From: an uncultured Eubacteriaceae bacterium
GTDB taxonomy: Bacteria; Bacillota; Clostridia; Lachnospirales; Lachnospiraceae
Reading direction: 5' to 3'
Length of the DNA stretch: 8,577 nucleotides
Assembly (NCBI GenBank): GCA_945938055.1
Contig: CAMEUH010000099.1
Location: 1 to 8,577, forward strand
The position numbers were made by a program, and so were the translations under genes. Of this stretch, positions 5,768 to 8,577 are shown piece after piece. Within the stretch, counting starts at the first letter, position 1. Each line of letters opens with the position of its first letter. Under the pieces are notes generated by a model. It was not told where the DNA came from. It did not search any database and saw only the letters and a list, made by a program, of their open reading frames with translations.

Positions 5768-7540
5768 TTACTTTAATGAAATATGCATTTTGCTTAGTTT
5801 ACCAAGCTCTGCCTGTTCTTTTACCAGCATGCTTAATTCATCTGCCGTAGCAGCATTTCTGCTCCGGTAATCCACGCTGTTCTTTTTCACCTTATAAATA
5901 GTTTCATTTAATGCCTTTTCTTTTTCCGCCAGACTCAATTCTTCACTCAGCGGTGCATTAAAGAGTGAAGCCACTTCCTTATGTTCTTCCTCACTTTCAT
6001 ACATGCTGATGATAGACGCCGGATTCAGCCTGTTATTTTCCAGCTGTTCAAACAATTTTACCGCAACATCATGATAAATTGGTTCGATAAAATCCCTTGG
6101 CGAAATATAATTCTTTATTTTATGATATAACTGCGGATCCTCAATCAGCCATGTAAGAAGAATTTTCTGTGCCTTCCGAAGTCCATCGTCCTTTGTAGAA
6201 CGCATTCCTGCCGCTTCTTCCTGCTTCTGATGCTTTAATTCATTGGCTACATAAAATTTTTCCCCGTAATCATTAACCAGCTTTCGAAAACTATCATATT
6301 CTATAAAATATTTTTCACAAACTGCCTGAATATAATTATTACGCTCCACCTGTTCGGTAAATTCCGAAAGTTTTCTTGCCATGGCATTGTAGAATTCCGT
6401 CTTGCTCTCAGGGTCCTTTAAGTCATACTGCTGCTCCAGAATTTCAATTTCATACAGGAAACTGCTTGTCGCCGTATCAATCCTCTTCTGGAACTCCTCC
6501 GCACCCAGTGCCTTAATGAATTCATCCGGATCCTTGTACGGTCGCATGTTAATCACCTTAATCCGAAGCCCGGCTTCCTTTAAAATCGGTATGGCACGAA
6601 GTGCCGCCTTCACACCGGCTCCGTCACTATCATAGGTCAACAGTACTTCATTGGTATAACGCTTTAATAATAAAGCATGTCCTGTGGTTAAGGCCGTTCC
6701 CAGTGATGCCACCGCCTGATTAAATCCAGCCTGATGTAATGCAATGACATCCATGTATCCTTCACAGATAATCAGATTTGGTTTCTTACTGGTTCGTGCA
6801 AGATTCAGTCCATAAAGGTTCCGGCTTTTATCAAACAGCATGGTCTCCGGTGAGTTTAAATACTTTGGCTCACCATCTCCCATGACCCGTCCGCCAAATC
6901 CAATGACCTTATTATTAATATCCATGATTGGGTACATGACACGATTCCAGAACTTGTCATATACCCCTTTTTCATTCATGGTAAATAAGCCTGTCTCCTT
7001 TAAGACCTTATCCGAATAGCCTTCTTTTTTCATGTAACGATATAAATCATCGCTATACATGTTAGAATATCCCAGTCCAAATCGATTAATGGTTTCCTCC
7101 GAAAGCTCCCTTTTTTCAAAATAAGCCCTTGCATTCGCTCCATTTTCACCCTTCAACTGATAATAAAAATAAGTAGCGGCCTTTTTATTAATCTCAAAAA
7201 GCAGGTTGCGAAGATCTGCCCGTTTCCTCGCCTCCTTGGAATATTCCATTTCTGGAAGTTCTACACCGGCCCGGTCAGCAAGATACTTAATACTTTCCGG
7301 AAAGGTAAATTTCTCATATTCCATGATAAATGTAATCACATTTCCACCCGCACCGCATCCGAAGCAGTAATACATCTGCTTACTCTGGGAAACGGAAAAT
7401 GACGGGGATTTTTCATTATGGAACGGACATAATCCAAAATACGAACCGCCTTTTTTCTGAAGCTTCACATATCCGGATACTACATCAACAATATCATTTT
7501 TTTCTCGAATTTCCTCAACTAACTCATCAGGATAATACAT
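5768..7540 (-). CDS. dnaG: DNA primase DnaG
   Basis: Synthesises RNA primers on the lagging strand at the replication fork and works with the replicative helicase. The product is 590 residues from ATG 7540, a normal length. An N-terminal CHC2 zinc ribbon uses C38, H41, C59 and C62 (CPFH...YCFGCGAGG). The catalytic core follows, with the RNA-polymerase-basic-type stretch KFWNRVMYPIMD at 196-207 and the signature GFGGRVM at 214-220. The Toprim domain has E260 (ICEGYMDV) and D304/D306 (TYDSDGAG). Residues from about 430 on form the less conserved helicase-binding C-terminal region. The frame can be extended 15 codons to a TTG at 7585, but that extension has no ribosome site and is not family-like. 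ATG 7540 gives the standard N-terminus YPDELVEEIREKNDIVDVV. It sits between dgt (65-nt gap) and rpoD (54-nt gap), the classic primase-sigma pairing. Confidence 0.97.
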   Translation of the reverse strand: MYYPDELVEEIREKNDIVDVVSGYVKLQKKGGSYFGLCPFHNEKSPSFSVSQSKQMYYCFGCGAGGNVITFIMEYEKFTFPESIKYLADRAGVELPEMEYSKEARKRADLRNLLFEINKKAATYFYYQLKGENGANARAYFEKRELSEETINRFGLGYSNMYSDDLYRYMKKEGYSDKVLKETGLFTMNEKGVYDKFWNRVMYPIMDINNKVIGFGGRVMGDGEPKYLNSPETMLFDKSRNLYGLNLARTSKKPNLIICEGYMDVIALHQAGFNQAVASLGTALTTGHALLLKRYTNEVLLTYDSDGAGVKAALRAIPILKEAGLRIKVINMRPYKDPDEFIKALGAEEFQKRIDTATSSFLYEIEILEQQYDLKDPESKTEFYNAMARKLSEFTEQVERNNYIQAVCEKYFIEYDSFRKLVNDYGEKFYVANELKHQKQEEAAGMRSTKDDGLRKAQKILLTWLIEDPQLYHKIKNYISPRDFIEPIYHDVAVKLFEQLENNRLNPASIISMYESEEEHKEVASLFNAPLSEELSLAEKEKALNETIYKVKKNSVDYRSRNAATADELSMLVKEQAELGKLSKMHISLK

Positions 7541-7550
7541 GTTTTTCCAT

Positions 7551-7558
7551 CTTCCTCT
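7551..7558 (-). promoter_or_regulatory. Ribosome binding site supporting the dnaG ATG at 7540
   Basis: The minus strand reads AGAGGAAG, ending 10 nt before ATG 7540. It is a moderate Shine-Dalgarno match at slightly long spacing. No comparable site precedes the alternative TTG at 7585, so this element favours the shorter primase. Confidence 0.55.
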
Positions 7559-7605
7559 ATCGCTTCCATGAATTTTCTGATACAAACAATTCGCAGCTTA
7601 TTACA

Positions 7606-8577
7606 TTACTGTTTCCAAGACACCGGAATAAAAATATCTGAGAATTTGGAAACACAATAGCTGTCACTCATTCCTGCAATATAGTCACAGACAATTCTCT
7701 CCGGTTTCTCATCCCGTTCCTTCATGATTTGAAGATAAGACTCCGGTAATTCCATCAAATTGTCCAGATAATATTCATAAAGCTCAATCAACATTTTTCT
7801 TGCTTTGACTTCTTCACTTTTGGCTTTCGGATTCGTATATAGAGATTCAAACATAAATTTACGCAGATTTTTCATTGCCCATTCGACTTCTCCCGACATA
7901 ATGATATCCGGTTTATCCTCGCTTTGATGAATAATATCATTAATCATGGTATTAAGCCGTGCTTTCGTAGTATTGCCGAGAATGGATGCATACTCTCTGG
8001 GAATATAATCCTCCGTAAAAATACCCGCCCGAATGGCATCATCGATATCATGATTAATGTATGCAATCTTATCTGCAATCCGAACCACTTTTCCTTCCAG
8101 TGTCGATGGATTTCCTGCGGTTCGATGGTTCAGAATTCCGTCTCTTACTTCCTTTGTAAGATTCAATCCCTTTCCGTCTTTTTCCAAAAATTCCACCACG
8201 CGAATACTCTGCTTATAATGAGCAAATCCATCCGAGCAGACTTCATTTAATGCTCTTTCACCGGCATGTCCAAATGGGGTGTGCCCCAAATCGTGTCCCA
8301 GTGCAATGGCCTCCGTTAAGTCTTCATTCAGCCGTAATGCCCTTGCAATGCTTCTCGCAATCTGCGACACCTCCAGCGTATGTGTCAGTCTTGTACGGTA
8401 ATGATCTCCTTCCGGGTCCAAAAAAACCTGTGTCTTATGCTTTAATCGCCGGAATGATTTACAATGTAAAATTCTGTCACGATCCCTCTGATAAATGGTT
8501 CGCACATCACATTCCTCTTCCCAGACGTCTCTTCCCTGTGACTTCACACTTAACGCGGCGTATGGACTTAGATTCTG
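7606..8577 (-). CDS. dgt: Deoxyguanosinetriphosphate triphosphohydrolase-like HD protein (5' end outside window)
   Basis: HD-domain phosphohydrolase of the dGTPase (Dgt) family, whose members hydrolyse dNTPs to deoxynucleoside and triphosphate in the cytoplasm. Numbered from the GTG at 8547, the metal-site residues are H56 (in TRLTHTLEVSQIAR), H85-D86 (in GHDLGHTPFGHAGE) and D159 (in VRIADKIAYINHD). The basic RDRDRILH..SFRRLKHKTQVF block is typical of the family. The frame stays open upstream of that GTG to the window edge and encodes QNLSPYAALS, which continues the conserved N-terminal LSPYAALS motif. The GTG is therefore an internal valine codon, and the true start lies beyond position 8577. 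About 323 residues are visible, against a usual 330-345, so only a short piece is missing. It ends in TAA 65 nt before dnaG. The family is certain. The exact substrate is not, because many clostridial members are only 'dGTPase-like'. Confidence 0.93.
   Translation of the reverse strand, partial: QNLSPYAALSVKSQGRDVWEEECDVRTIYQRDRDRILHCKSFRRLKHKTQVFLDPEGDHYRTRLTHTLEVSQIARSIARALRLNEDLTEAIALGHDLGHTPFGHAGERALNEVCSDGFAHYKQSIRVVEFLEKDGKGLNLTKEVRDGILNHRTAGNPSTLEGKVVRIADKIAYINHDIDDAIRAGIFTEDYIPREYASILGNTTKARLNTMINDIIHQSEDKPDIIMSGEVEWAMKNLRKFMFESLYTNPKAKSEEVKARKMLIELYEYYLDNLMELPESYLQIMKERDEKPERIVCDYIAGMSDSYCVSKFSDIFIPVSWKQ

Noticed and set aside
7519..7569. 16-codon minus-strand frame (begins MEAIEEDGK) across the dnaG start
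   Set aside because: No ribosome site upstream, no family resemblance, and it overlaps the well-supported primase start. Probably chance.
7541..7585. 15-codon N-terminal extension of DnaG from a TTG at 7585
   Set aside because: No ribosome site precedes the TTG, and the extension is not found in typical primases. ATG 7540 gives the normal N-terminus.
8545..8547. GTG as the start of the dGTPase-like gene
   Set aside because: The frame continues upstream to the window edge and encodes LSPYAALS, a conserved N-terminal motif of the family. The gene is cut by the edge rather than starting here.

Overview
The window is a stretch of ordinary Firmicutes (Clostridia) chromosome, most like a Lachnospiraceae genome. 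I base that on the moderately AT-rich DNA, the short 370-residue SigA-type primary sigma factor, and the order dgt-dnaG-rpoD-trmK-nif3. The dnaG-rpoD-trmK-nif3 part matches the Bacillus subtilis dnaG-sigA-trmK(yqfN)-yqfO cluster, a Gram-positive relative of the macromolecular synthesis operon. No transposase, integrase, phage gene, CRISPR array, tRNA or rRNA is visible. Composition looks even from end to end.

All eight genes lie on the minus strand, so transcription runs from right to left. In that order they are: a dGTPase-like HD phosphohydrolase whose 5' end is cut off by the right edge (7606-8577); DNA primase (5768-7540); primary sigma factor (4601-5713); tRNA adenine-22 N1-methyltransferase TrmK (3873-4589); a Nif3/YqfO-family metal protein (3125-3904); a uridine-kinase-like protein with an N-terminal threonyl-tRNA-synthetase-like module (1484-3097); a six-helix DUF308/HdeD-like membrane protein (843-1427); and a HAD phosphatase of the phosphoglycolate phosphatase/5'-nucleotidase type (193-843). 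Gaps are 65 nt or less, and some neighbours overlap (TAATG junctions at 4601 and 843, a 32-nt overlap at 3873-3904). The set is therefore probably one or a few overlapping transcripts.

The first three genes cover nucleotide-pool control, primer synthesis and housekeeping transcription. The next two are the usual followers of sigA. The last three are a looser tail: a nucleotide-type kinase, a membrane protein and a phosphatase.

The leftmost 192 bases hold no gene. They contain a very good minus-strand promoter (TTGACT, 17-nt spacer, TATTAT) with A-tracts upstream, which fires out of the window to the left. The first 22 or so nucleotides of its predicted transcript can fold into a hairpin. I see no strong intrinsic terminator between the HAD gene and this promoter.

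I did not find a previously undescribed system. The most interesting items are the kinase whose tRNA-synthetase editing-like module has lost all four zinc/editing residues, and the strong outward promoter with its 5'-terminal hairpin.
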